NCBI GenBank assembly: GCA_016705245.1
Contig: JADIYM010000019.1
Location: forward strand, 1-64,000
Source: Blastocatellia bacterium
Lineage (GTDB): Bacteria; Acidobacteriota; Blastocatellia; UBA7656; JADIYM01
DNA: 64,000 nucleotides
Direction of reading: 5' to 3'
The position numbers and the translations under genes were made by a program. Of the stretch, positions 37,524 through 46,080 are shown one piece after another. Under the pieces are notes generated by a model. The model did not search any database. It saw only the letters and a list, made by a program, of their open reading frames with translations, and was not told the DNA's origin. How positions within the stretch are numbered: the stretch's first letter is position 1; every line of letters starts with the position of its first letter.

Positions 37524-38711
37524 CTACACGCCACCGGAAGGCCGAGGCAACAATTCGATGATGGCGCGGGGAAAGTATGCGAGCAGGATTTCCTCGCGCG
37601 TTCGGCCGGCTATCGAGAGCTCGACGGCGCCCATCATGCAGAGCCCGATCCCGTGACCGCGCCCTGATCCTCGAAACCGGTAGCGCCGCCGTTCCGTCGT
37701 CCACTCATAATTCGAGCTCGGCAAGGTGTCCCACCCTAGCCGGCGTCCGATTGCCATTCGAAAAGCGTCTCGATAAACGGTCCATTCTCGTGCGCCTGCC
37801 ACGATAGTGACCGTTCGAACGGCCAGTCCATCGTCCGGCCGGGTGCGGAGCGTGAAATCTGACGGCACGGGCTTTCCAAAGGCGTCCGCGATGGCACTCG
37901 CGATCGACGTTGCCGGGACGGTCCGTTCCCACGAGCACGTCGACCGACCGGAACAGACGCGACAGGCAACAGGGACGAAATCGCCGAGGTCCTTCCCTCC
38001 CCACGTTCGCGAAGGCGTCGTCGTTTCACCCCCACAACACGACGTGACGTAACCCGTGACGACGTGACCGGCGCGTGCAAGAACGCGCTCACGTGTCATT
38101 GACGCCGCGGATACGGCCGCGGCATCCGACCCCGAGCCGGCCTCCACAAGGCCTGCGGAATGGACGCAGTGGGTCGAATCGCACACGTCGAAGCCCTCGT
38201 CATCGTGCCGAGCTCGAGACGTCGCGATGTAACTGCGGATGGCAATTGCCGTAGCCTCGAGCGCCGCCGTCTCGGTGACTCCCGCCAGTTCGGCCGCGAC
38301 TGCGCTCGCCACGAGATCTTCGAGCGCGAAAGTAGCCACGAGGACCACGCGGTTACCCCGCAAAGAGAATTCGACCGGAGCCGGCAGCAGCCGCCTTCGA
38401 ACGTTTCGTCCGTGCACGACAACACTGATCCGCTCTCCTCGCGCCCCGACGCTGATCGACCTCCCACGCCATCGATTTCGACTCGGGCCACCAAACCGCA
38501 GGCTCTCGCGGTCGACCTCAATGACGACACGGCGTCCCGCAGCGAAAGTGTGGCCCGAGGTGCTGCGCAGCTCGGACACCGACGTGACCTCCACCCGTTG
38601 CGGCGCGAGCAATCCAAGGACGCCGACTCGCACCTCGGCGGGATATGGCACGACGGCGGCGCTTCCCGACCACGGAATTGCGAGGCACAGAGCCAGGAGA
38701 ACGGATCGCAC
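37524..38711 (-). CDS. SpoIID/LytB-domain protein
   Basis: GTG 38711 with GGAGG 6 nt upstream, signal peptide residues 1-19. The SpoIID domain contains LEATAIAIRSYIATSRARH, FDVCDSTHCVHSAG and RGSGRGHGIGLCMMGAVEL, the last being its active-site loop. In non-sporulating bacteria such proteins cleave or bind denuded peptidoglycan glycan strands in the periplasm. A Cys group (VACRVCSGRSTC) lies mid-protein. In an operon with the DedA gene, and near other envelope genes. Confidence 0.9.
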   Translation of the reverse strand: MRSVLLALCLAIPWSGSAAVVPYPAEVRVGVLGLLAPQRVEVTSVSELRSTSGHTFAAGRRVVIEVDRESLRFGGPSRNRWRGRSISVGARGERISVVVHGRNVRRRLLPAPVEFSLRGNRVVLVATFALEDLVASAVAAELAGVTETAALEATAIAIRSYIATSRARHDDEGFDVCDSTHCVHSAGLVEAGSGSDAAAVSAASMTRERVLARAGHVVTGYVTSCCGGETTTPSRTWGGKDLGDFVPVACRVCSGRSTCSWERTVPATSIASAIADAFGKPVPSDFTLRTRPDDGLAVRTVTIVAGAREWTVYRDAFRMAIGRRLGWDTLPSSNYEWTTERRRYRFRGSGRGHGIGLCMMGAVELSIAGRTREEILLAYFPRAIIELLPRPSGGV

Positions 38712-38777
38712 GTCGGACCTCCGCCGCCAAGACTACACGAGCCGAACGACCCGTCCACGGTTCCAGGCACCGTCCGT

Positions 38778-38911
38778 GGGACGCTCGCTACCGCTCGCGG
38801 CTCGAAAAACGGGGACGGGGACGCGGCGGAGCGTCCTGCCAGATAATGCACGATGCGGGCGGCCCCCGTGTGTTCCCCGTTTTTTGAGCCGCGAGCGGTA
38901 GCGAGCGTCCC
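38778..38911. repeat. Inverted repeat with 37-nt arms (GGGACGCTCGCTACC type)
   Basis: Arms GGGACGCTCGCTACCGCTCG... (38778-38815) and their inverse (38875-38911) match almost perfectly, differing mainly by one T in the A/T run. The centre (60 nt) is G-rich. No ORF. It lies between the SpoIID-like gene start and the end of the sigma-factor gene. Only one copy was found in the window. Confidence 0.75.
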
Positions 38912-38956
38912 AAGGACAGTCGAACGGTTCCGATCACCCACGCTCGTCCCTGCCAC

Positions 38957-38988
38957 GACAAAAAGGGCCGCCCGAGCGGGCGACCCTT
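38957..38988 (-). terminator. Intrinsic terminator of the sigma-factor gene
   Basis: Stem AAGGGCCGCCCG (38963-38974) with CGGGCGACCCTT (38977-38988), one G-U pair, and on the minus strand a TTTTTGT tract. It ends 23 nt after the stop at 39012. Confidence 0.82.
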
Positions 38989-39011
38989 GGAGGCATTCGA
39001 AGGAGGAACAA

Positions 39012-39764
39012 CTACGCTGCGCGATCGAGCATTGCATTTCGAAGGCGCGCAACAGCCTTCGAATGAATCTGCGAGACCCTGGACTCGTTTACGCCGAGCA
39101 CGTTTCCTATCTCCTTCATCGTGAGCTCATCGACGTAGTACAACGAAACAACGAGGCGTTCCTTCTCGGGCAGCGACTCGACTGCGGAGGCCAGCTGCTG
39201 GCGCGCTTCCTCTCGTTCGTAAACGGCGAAGGGACTGCACTCCGGCGACGCGGGCAATGCCTGGATGGGATCGCTTACGGCTGAACCGTCGTTCTCGTCG
39301 GTCACGTGGAGGCTTGCGACCTGCACGGAATTGATTTCATTGACGAGTCCCTGCAGCTCGTGGAGCCCGATCTCGAGAAACTCCGCTACCTCGGCTTCGT
39401 CGACAGAACGGCCGTGTTCGCGCTGAAGAGTGGCCTGCGCGGACTGAAGTTCGCGCGCCCGGCGCCGAAGGCTTCGGGGCGCCCAGTCGAGACTGCGAAG
39501 ATGATCGAGAATTGCGCCGCGAATCCGACGCTCTGCGTACGTCCGGAACCGAATGCCGCGACTCGGATCGAACTTCTCGGCAGCGTCGATCAGCCCGATG
39601 GTACCCGCACCAATGAGATCGTCCACCTCAATGCTCGCGGGGAGCTTGCTGCCCACGCGTCCGGCCAGAAACCGGACGAGCGGAACGTGCTCTTCGACGA
39701 GGATCTCTCGGTTGACGTTCTCGAAGAAAACGGGAGCTTCAATCGGAATGTATGCAGTTGCCAT
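39012..39764 (-). CDS. FliA/WhiG-class RNA polymerase sigma factor
   Basis: ATG 39764 (MATAYIPIEAP) with GAGAACGAGAA upstream; the frame is open to 39842 but without family similarity. 250 residues. Region 2 is DLIGAGTIGLIDAAEKFDPS and FRTYAERRIRGAILDHLRSLDWAPR; region 3 RARELQSAQATLQREHGR; region 4 LPEKERLVVSLYYVDELTMK with EIGNVLGVNESRVSQIHSKA. This is a sigma-28 class factor. No flagellar, chemotaxis or anti-sigma (flgM) gene lies in the window, so its regulon is undecided. Has its own terminator. Confidence 0.93.
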   Translation of the reverse strand: MATAYIPIEAPVFFENVNREILVEEHVPLVRFLAGRVGSKLPASIEVDDLIGAGTIGLIDAAEKFDPSRGIRFRTYAERRIRGAILDHLRSLDWAPRSLRRRARELQSAQATLQREHGRSVDEAEVAEFLEIGLHELQGLVNEINSVQVASLHVTDENDGSAVSDPIQALPASPECSPFAVYEREEARQQLASAVESLPEKERLVVSLYYVDELTMKEIGNVLGVNESRVSQIHSKAVARLRNAMLDRAA

Positions 39765-40452
39765 TTCTCGTTCTCGACTTGAGTCTTTTCTGTCGGGATT
39801 TCGACAGCACTGTCGGTTTTCCGTCAGGCCGCGGTCGGCCACTTCTGACGTCGGGCTGCTGACGATTTGTGGTGAAACCCTGATCAGTTAGCGATCGGTT
39901 CCTTCAAGCTCTGTAGTTGCAGGGCTTGTGAGCTACCCATCGTCGTCGTTCAGTTGGTTTCGTCGCCAGGTCCGATCAAAGAGCGCCACGATTCAAGAGG
40001 TGCGATTCGCGGTACGCAAGTCTTAGGGCAACTCTGGTGCCACAGCGGGCTGAAACAGAAACCCGTCGACAGTGGGGCATTTCGACCCATTTCGAATCGC
40101 ATTTACCTGTCTGGAATGTGTTTCCGGCGATATAGGCGTCGAATCCCCGTCATCTGGTGTCGGAAATCCGGCAGTCGTTCATCAGCCGGTCTCAGTGGCG
40201 GGTGCCGCATCCTCGGCGGAATCGCCTGATGCCCTTCGAGTTACCGTCGGTTTACCAACATTTCGGGCACTCGGGCGTCTCCGGGCCTCAATTCATATTC
40301 GAGTTGACGAATGTCAGAATGGGAGCTAATGTCGGATCGCATTCGCTTAGGCGCATATTCGACGTGGCGAGACGAGAGTCTCTGGAAATCACGAGGGCGG
40401 GGCCGTGAAGAGCCGTGGCGGAATCATCGCGATCTATTGAAGGAGCACGACA
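39765..40452. other. Intergenic region upstream of arsC, no gene seen
   Basis: About 690 nt between the sigma-factor gene and arsC. The sequence is slightly AT-richer than its neighbours. A short palindrome ATTCG-N6-CGAAT (40297-40312) sits 140 nt before arsC and could be an operator, but it is too short to claim. Frames inside show no family character. Confidence 0.4.
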
Positions 40453-40908
40453 TTGAGCATGTCTCGTCGCATTCTCATTCTCTGTACGGGGAATTCCGCG
40501 CGAAGTCAGATGGCTGAGGGACTTCTTCGTCACGATGGCGCCGGTCGCTTCAAAGTCGAAAGCGCCGGTACGAAGCCGAGCCTCGTTCGTCCGGAAGCCA
40601 TCGAAGCCATGCGAGAAGTCGGTATCGACATTTCCGGCCACCGATCCAAGTCGGTCGATGAATTCCGTGAGGAGCGCTTCGACGCAGTCATCACGGTCTG
40701 CGACAACGCCCGTGAGGTCTGTCCGATCTTTCCGGCGACGACGACGATGGTGCACCACAGCTTCGACGACCCGGCATTGGCCGAAGGAAACTGGGAGGAT
40801 CGCGTCGCCGCATTCCGACGAGTTCGGGACGAGATTCGATCCTACCTGCGCGAGTTCGCCGCCTCGTTCCAGGCTACGAGCCCGGTCGACGGGGAAAAGT
40901 CGTCGTGA
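40453..40908 (+). CDS. arsC: Arsenate reductase (thioredoxin-coupled, LMW phosphatase fold)
   Basis: 151 residues. P-loop CTGNSARSQMAEG near the N terminus (Cys11), and the redox Cys pair region VCDNAREVCP, which is the sign of the thioredoxin-dependent class. Reduces arsenate to arsenite. Start is either TTG 40453 (with AGGAG 7 nt upstream) or ATG 40459; I prefer TTG because its Shine-Dalgarno spacing is correct. The last 4 nt overlap acr3. Confidence 0.92.
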   Translation: MSMSRRILILCTGNSARSQMAEGLLRHDGAGRFKVESAGTKPSLVRPEAIEAMREVGIDISGHRSKSVDEFREERFDAVITVCDNAREVCPIFPATTTMVHHSFDDPALAEGNWEDRVAAFRRVRDEIRSYLREFAASFQATSPVDGEKSS

Positions 40909-42014
40909 GCTCGGACTCCCGAGCGCCTGTCGCGGAGCCGGACTGCCCTAAGAGGTTGTCGTTTCTCGACCGATTCCTGACGGTCTGGATCTTCCTTGCC
41001 ATGGCGGCCGGGGTGTTGGTCGGTTACGCCGTTCCCGGCGTCGAGTCGGTCGTGAACCGGTTTCAGGTCGGCACGACGAACGTTCCGATCGCAGTCGGCC
41101 TGATTCTCATGATGTACCCGCCGCTGGCGAAGGTGCGGTACGAAGAGCTCGGCGATGTCTTCAGAAACTGGAAGATCCTCGGGCTCTCGCTGGTTCAGAA
41201 CTGGATCATCGGGCCAGTGCTCATGTTCGTGCTCGCGGTCGTGTTCCTGCAGGACAAGCCGGAGTACATGACGGGACTCATCCTGATCGGCCTTGCCCGC
41301 TGTATTGCCATGGTCATCGTGTGGAACGACCTCGCAAAGGGCGACACCGAATACGCGGCCGGGCTCGTAGCCTTTAACAGCGTCTTTCAGGTGCTCTTCT
41401 ACAGCGTCTACGCCTGGATCTTTATCACCTGGCTTCCGCCGCTCTTCGGGTTGGCCGGGACGACGGTCGCCGTCAGCATCGGGCAGGTCGCCGAAAGCGT
41501 TGCCATCTATCTCGGAATTCCCTTCGTTGCCGGAATGCTTACGCGGCTCATTCTCGTGAAGGCCAGGGGCAGGGAGTGGTACCACTCGCGATTCATCCCG
41601 CTCATCAGTCCCCTCACCCTCGTCGCCCTGCTCTTCACGATCCTCGTAATGTTCAGCCTGAAGGGCGATCTCATCGTTCAGCTGCCATTCGATGTCGTGC
41701 GGATCGCGATTCCGCTCCTGATCTATTTCGTTGTCATGTTTCTCGTCAGCTTCGCTATGGGGCGGTGGATCGGAGCGGACTATCCAAAAACGGCGACCCT
41801 GTCGTTCACCGCCGCGAGCAACAACTTCGAGCTTGCAATCGCCGTCGCTGTTGCGGTGTTCGGGATCGAGTCCGGCGCAGCTCTTGCCGCAGTCGTAGGT
41901 CCGCTCGTCGAGGTGCCCGTGCTCATCGGGCTGGTGTCAGTCGCGCTCTGGCTTCGCGGGCGATTTTTCGGTTCCGAACACCAGGTGGATGGTTCGGCAC
42001 AGGCAGGGACGTGA
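40905..42014 (+). CDS. acr3: Arsenite efflux permease of the ACR3 family
   Basis: 369 residues, about 10 transmembrane helices. GTG 40905 overlaps the arsC stop. Family motifs: LILMMYPPLAKVRYEELG, LIGLARCIAMVIVWNDLAKG with the essential Cys in TM4, PLISPLTLVALLFTILVMF and LSFTAASNNFELAIAVAVAVFG. Extrudes arsenite made by ArsC using the proton motive force. No arsR gene or arsM is adjacent. Confidence 0.95.
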   Translation: MSSDSRAPVAEPDCPKRLSFLDRFLTVWIFLAMAAGVLVGYAVPGVESVVNRFQVGTTNVPIAVGLILMMYPPLAKVRYEELGDVFRNWKILGLSLVQNWIIGPVLMFVLAVVFLQDKPEYMTGLILIGLARCIAMVIVWNDLAKGDTEYAAGLVAFNSVFQVLFYSVYAWIFITWLPPLFGLAGTTVAVSIGQVAESVAIYLGIPFVAGMLTRLILVKARGREWYHSRFIPLISPLTLVALLFTILVMFSLKGDLIVQLPFDVVRIAIPLLIYFVVMFLVSFAMGRWIGADYPKTATLSFTAASNNFELAIAVAVAVFGIESGAALAAVVGPLVEVPVLIGLVSVALWLRGRFFGSEHQVDGSAQAGT

Positions 42015-42099
42015 CCAGGCCCCGAGTTTGCGTGGACACCGCGCTCGGTGCTAAAGAATGACCGGGTGCGAGCCGATACGCGTCATGGGGCGAGAACAA

Positions 42100-42351
42100 A
42101 TGACGCGTGACGAGCTGAAACAGCACCTCCAGAACATGGCCAACAGTCTTTCGCTCATGGCTGATTGTGATGCGAAGGATATTGCGGCTGCAGAGGTACT
42201 GATGAAGCTGCGAGAGTCTCTAGCACACCGGACCGAAGTCGAGTTCCTGCTCCACTGCCAGTCATTCGACCACCACGAGACACTGCTTCGTCGCGAGCGC
42301 GCTGCGCACGTGCGGCGCGTTACGGGCGATTTGCCGAGACAGGTATCGTGA
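42100..42351 (+). CDS. Small helical protein of unknown function, coupled to the Nudix fusion gene
   Basis: About 83 residues from ATG 42100 (ATG 42058 and 42085 are in frame and possible). The chain MTRDELKQHLQNMANSLSLM then MADCDAKDIAAAEVLMKLRESL is helical, with a basic end. Its stop overlaps the GTG of the next gene (GTGA), so they are translated together. I do not recognise it; coupling suggests a functional link to the Nudix fusion. Confidence 0.55.
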   Translation: MTRDELKQHLQNMANSLSLMADCDAKDIAAAEVLMKLRESLAHRTEVEFLLHCQSFDHHETLLRRERAAHVRRVTGDLPRQVS

Positions 42352-43088
42352 GCGCGGCACGAACCAGGTCGAGAGTGCCGGAGCGCCTCTTCCTCGCCGT
42401 CCCGAGCGAAGGGTTGTTTGACGTCCTCGACGACGGGCTTGCGCCAGTGCGCTTGTACGAGACCGAAAAGGCAGCGCGAAAAGCCTCCACGGTCAAGAAG
42501 CCTGCAATCGTGACGATTCTAGCGTGGGAGGCGGAAGCCGAGGGTCACAGCTTCGTTCGTGACAAGCCCGGCTGGCTGCCTGCAGATTCGATTCCCCACC
42601 ACCTCATCGCGTGCCGGGACCGCAAGACGCTCGGCCGCATGCTCGTCAAACGCCGAGAATCGTGCGGCGGAGTGATCGTGAGCGGTCTTGAAGACCCACG
42701 AGTGCTGCTGCTGTTCAAGCAGAAGCCCGATTTCACGGCGTGGAAACTTCCAAAGGGCGGCATCGAGGAGGGTGAGTCGCGGCGCGTGGCGGCGAAACGC
42801 GAGGTCGGCGAGGAGGCGGGCATCCACCGCGTCCGTGTGCTCGGCAAGGTCGGGCAGATTCAGTACTTCAAGCGCGGCAAGAAGGACCGCCGGCGCGAGA
42901 AAACAGTCGACCTCTACCTCATGCTCAGCCGCGACGGCGAGTGCGACATTGCCCCACGAGAGGGAGAGTCGTTCGTCGCCTGCGCCTGGCTGACGTTTGA
43001 CGACGCCATCGCCCAGGTCACGCAACCGCAGGCGCGCGGCGCGCTCGCAAGGGCGCAGAAACTGGCTCGACGTCTCGCGAAAGCCTGA
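42348..43088 (+). CDS. ADP-ribosyltransferase-like (KptA-like) domain fused to a Nudix hydrolase
   Basis: 246 residues. Residues 15-85 (RLFLAVPSEGLFDVLDDGL, TEKAARKAS, EGHSFVRDKPGWLPADSIP) fit the beta-rich half of the RNA 2'-phosphotransferase/ADP-ribosyltransferase fold; this is inference from pattern. Residues 100-246 are a Nudix hydrolase with the full box GGIEEGESRRVAAKREVGEEAGI split around GX5EX7REVGEEAGI. A KRGKKDRRREKTVDLYLM strand follows. Known chemistry: Nudix enzymes hydrolyse nucleoside diphosphate-X compounds such as ADP-ribose. A link between ADP-ribosyl transfer and its product clearance is an attractive guess. Confidence 0.78.
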   Translation: MSAARTRSRVPERLFLAVPSEGLFDVLDDGLAPVRLYETEKAARKASTVKKPAIVTILAWEAEAEGHSFVRDKPGWLPADSIPHHLIACRDRKTLGRMLVKRRESCGGVIVSGLEDPRVLLLFKQKPDFTAWKLPKGGIEEGESRRVAAKREVGEEAGIHRVRVLGKVGQIQYFKRGKKDRRREKTVDLYLMLSRDGECDIAPREGESFVACAWLTFDDAIAQVTQPQARGALARAQKLARRLAKA

Positions 43089-43134
43089 TCGTCGCCGGAT
43101 CGCGGTGCTCCGGACGTTCGACCAGCAGATGAAA

Positions 43135-43166
43135 GAGGCCACGTTCGACGAATCGAACGCGGCCTC
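43135..43166. terminator. Hairpin, possible bidirectional terminator
   Basis: Stem GAGGCC-A-CGTTCGA with TCGAACG-C-GGCCTC (43135-43166), loop CGAA. The minus strand continues TTTC, so it could stop transcripts from lpxK, but the T-run is short. Confidence 0.35.
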
Positions 43167-43586
43167 AGTCACGACGCGATGGGTAACCGCTCAACCGTGT
43201 TGGAGCTGGATTTTGAACCTATCCAAGATAAGTGGGCGGCGAAAGCACCGGGTATTGGTCTCCCCGACCTAAGTGGGGATGCACTGCCCGAGTGACGTTA
43301 AGCCTCCCGTCTCGTATAGCGTTGGTTCAAAATTTTCAACCCCGGTGGAGCCACAGATCTTGCAGTGGATCCTTCGCGGCCAGAAGACTACCGGCGGGTT
43401 CGAAGACGGTCAAGCTGTTTCTATAACCTATTCTGTTATAAGGACATAGCGTCGACTTTGGCGGTTTCAGACCGACCGTATCCGCTAAGCGAGCTCACCG
43501 CCAATCCTGGGTTCGTCGAACCGTCGGATGAACGACCTGACGGTGAACGATCGCGCCGGCACACCTTCAAACCAGCGACGATGGAG
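43167..43586. other. Intergenic, AT-richer, no gene seen
   Basis: About 420 nt between the Nudix fusion gene hairpin and the lpxK stop; the strands are convergent here. It has a stretch TATAACCTATTCTGTTATAAGG (a 5-bp ATAAC/GTTAT hairpin) and an 8-bp pair TTGGCGGT/ACCGCCAA (43458-43504). No ORF of quality. Confidence 0.4.
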
Positions 43587-44692
43587 CTAACCGATACGCT
43601 TCAGGACCGCTTTCATCACGACACTCAGCAATTGGCCTTCGTCGTCGCTGCGGAACCCGATCCGGACCGCGTGAATCGGAAAATCTCCGTGTTCGAGTTG
43701 CTCAAGCTTGACGGCGTCCTTTCCGTCGTCAGCAGAGCTTCAGCGCCGGCGGCACGGGCCGAGTCTATGGCCGCCTCGAGATCTGCCTGACGAAACACGT
43801 GGTGATCCCGTTCGAGCGATTCCGACACGACATTCATCCCGATGTTCTGAAGGTCCTCGACGAAGACCGCCGGGTTGCCGATGGCAGTCAACACCGCAAC
43901 CTTACGGTTTCGAAGCGACTGGGGAGATCGAGACTCTCCGCCAAAAACCGGGCGAATGGACTCGATATCGTGCCAGGAATAGAAGATTGGAATCTCAGGC
44001 CGGCAGGTACCCCGAACGACCCGCTCAATCGCTCCCTCGTCAAAGGCCCGGTCCGATCGGGTGACGATCACGGCATCGGCTCTCCGCATGGCCTGCAACG
44101 GTTCCCGAAGCCTGCCAAGTGGCGGCATGCGAAGACCGCCGAACGGGTCCGTCGCGTCGAGAACCAGCAGGTTCACATCGCGCGCCAGCTGCATGTGCTG
44201 AAACCCGTCGTCGAGAATGAAGACTTCGGTCCCGAGCTCACGCGCGGCCCATTGGCCTGCCTCCGCCCGTCGAGAATCGACGACGACAGGCACGTCCCGC
44301 AGCTCACGCGCGAGCAACGCCGGTTCGTCTCCGCCTCGCTCGACGGCGCTGTCAGCAAGTCGTCCGTCCTCAGCCGTAAGCACGACCCTCTCACGCGAGC
44401 TGCGGCCATAGCCCCTTGTCAGGACAGCCGTTTCGTACCCCTGATCCCTGAGGAATCGCGCGACGTGTGCCACGATCGGCGTCTTCCCCGTCCCGCCGAG
44501 TGTAACGTTGCCGACGCTTATCACTGGCTGGGCCAGACGGGCCGCCGTTCGATACCCGGTCTCGTACGCAACCGCCCTTACGAGTGCTCCGAGCTCGTAC
44601 GCCCTGGCTAGGGGCGAAAGCAGCCGGACGAAGCCCGTCGCGCGCCCGCCTGGCCGCATGGCCGCCTCGATGCGATCCCGGAATCGGCTCAC
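43587..44692 (-). CDS. lpxK: Tetraacyldisaccharide 4'-kinase, one frameshift near the 3' end
   Basis: Adds the 4'-phosphate to lipid A precursor in the inner membrane. The N-terminal membrane anchor region is followed by P-loop SVGNVTLGGTGKTP (residues 59-72) and DDGFQHMQLARDVNLLVLDA with the catalytic Asp. GTG 44692 overlaps the waaA stop. The frame near 43720 shifts at an AAA run: LLTTER continues as EKDAVKLEQLEHGDFPIHAV in the other frame and stops at 43587. The corrected protein is about 369 residues, the expected size; the apparent shorter end is an artefact of a one-base loss. Confidence 0.92.
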
Positions 44693-46071
44693 CCGCGCCT
44701 CCTTGCCGATCCGAGCATGCCGCGAATGGCTGCCAGTGTGCGAACTGTTGCCCCGCGATTCGATTCGAGTACGTGAAGCGCACGTTCGCCCATCCGCCGC
44801 GACTCGTCCGCGTTCGCGAGCAGTTCCGCGAAGACGCGGCCAATGTTCTCTGGGTCGATCTCATCGATCGAGAGCTGACGGACGGCGCCGGCGGCGCGAA
44901 AGTCGGCGACGATCTGCCGGAAGTTCTCGGTGTGCGGGCCGACGATGATTGGCCGGGAATATAACGCGGGCTCAATGATGTTGTGACCGCCGCGGGGCAC
45001 GAGGCTCCCGCCACCGAAGCCCAGCGATGCATCGGCGTAGGTCGCCGCCAGCTCTCCGATCGTGTCGAGAACCAGAACGTCGGCGGAACGGGCCGATTCG
45101 CCGTCCAGCGAATCGCTGCGGCGAACGCACCGGAACCCTGCCGACGTCACGAGCGCCGCCACCTCGTCGAATCGCTCCGGGTGCCGCGGCGCAATAATAA
45201 GTCGGCTGGCAGACAGTTCTGGATGGCGCCGGACCTCAGTCAACGCGTCGAGCAACAGCGCCTCTTCACCGGGACCCGTGGATCCCGCGACGATGAGCGG
45301 GCGCGGGTCCGGCAGGCCAAACGCGCGCTCGAGTCCTTCCCGTTTTTGCGCCATCCGCTGCTCGATATCCTCACGATCGACGTCGTACTTGAGGTTTCCC
45401 GTCACGAGCACTCTCGAGACGTCCGCACCGAGCGATCGCATCCGGTCGGCGTCCGCCGGCGTCTGCATCAGGAAAAGCGAGATGTCGGACAGCACTCCCC
45501 GTAGAAGGCCGCGCACGCGATGGTATCCCCGATAGGAGTTGTCCGACAGGCGTCCGTTCACCACCGCGACCGGAATGCCGCGGTGTCGACACGCCGCAAG
45601 GACATTCGGCCAGATCTCGGTTTCGACGAGACAGAGCGCATCTGGACGGACCCTGGCGAAGGCTCGAGCCACCGGCCCAGGTAAATCGAGCGGAAAATAG
45701 AAAACCGCGAGATCGGGAAAGCGCTCGCGCGCGATCTGCTGCCCAGTGGCCGTCGTCGTCGAGACGGCAATTCGCCAGTCGGGCAGATCGACGACCGCGG
45801 CGCGCACGAACGGCTCGGCAGCGAGGACTTCTCCGACCGAGACGGCGTGGATCCAAAGCGTCGGCAGCTCCGTCGGGCTCAAGTGAACGTTGCCGAACCG
45901 CTCGCTCAGGCTGCCGAGGTATTTCCGATGGCGGAGCGCCCGATACAGGAACACTGGCGCCATCAAGAAGATGCCGGCAACCAGGATGGCGGTGTAGACG
46001 GCGCGAACCACGAAGTGTCTGTCGGACGAGTCCAGGGGCGGCGCGGTCACGTGGCCGCCCGGACCTTGCAA
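44689..46071 (-). CDS. waaA: 3-deoxy-D-manno-octulosonic acid transferase (Kdo transferase)
   Basis: 460 residues, GT30. An N-terminal membrane anchor, then SVGEVLAAEPF, the strand LVETEIWPNVL that is the classic Kdo transferase motif, TGNLKYD, GSTGPGEEALLLDAL, PRHPERFDEV and GHNIIEPALYSRPIIVGPH, the last a GTB-type nucleotide-sugar binding motif. Transfers Kdo from CMP-Kdo to lipid A. The start is TTG 46071; GTG 46050 is possible. It begins 9 nt after the efp stop and overlaps lpxK, so efp-waaA-lpxK is one transcription unit. Confidence 0.95.
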   Translation of the reverse strand: MQGPGGHVTAPPLDSSDRHFVVRAVYTAILVAGIFLMAPVFLYRALRHRKYLGSLSERFGNVHLSPTELPTLWIHAVSVGEVLAAEPFVRAAVVDLPDWRIAVSTTTATGQQIARERFPDLAVFYFPLDLPGPVARAFARVRPDALCLVETEIWPNVLAACRHRGIPVAVVNGRLSDNSYRGYHRVRGLLRGVLSDISLFLMQTPADADRMRSLGADVSRVLVTGNLKYDVDREDIEQRMAQKREGLERAFGLPDPRPLIVAGSTGPGEEALLLDALTEVRRHPELSASRLIIAPRHPERFDEVAALVTSAGFRCVRRSDSLDGESARSADVLVLDTIGELAATYADASLGFGGGSLVPRGGHNIIEPALYSRPIIVGPHTENFRQIVADFRAAGAVRQLSIDEIDPENIGRVFAELLANADESRRMGERALHVLESNRGATVRTLAAIRGMLGSARRRG

Positions 46072-46080
46072 ATCAACGAG

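Noticed and set aside
43365..43790. Plus-strand frame of about 140 codons over the lpxK end
   Set aside because: Runs antisense to the clear lpxK C terminus once the AAA frameshift is corrected.
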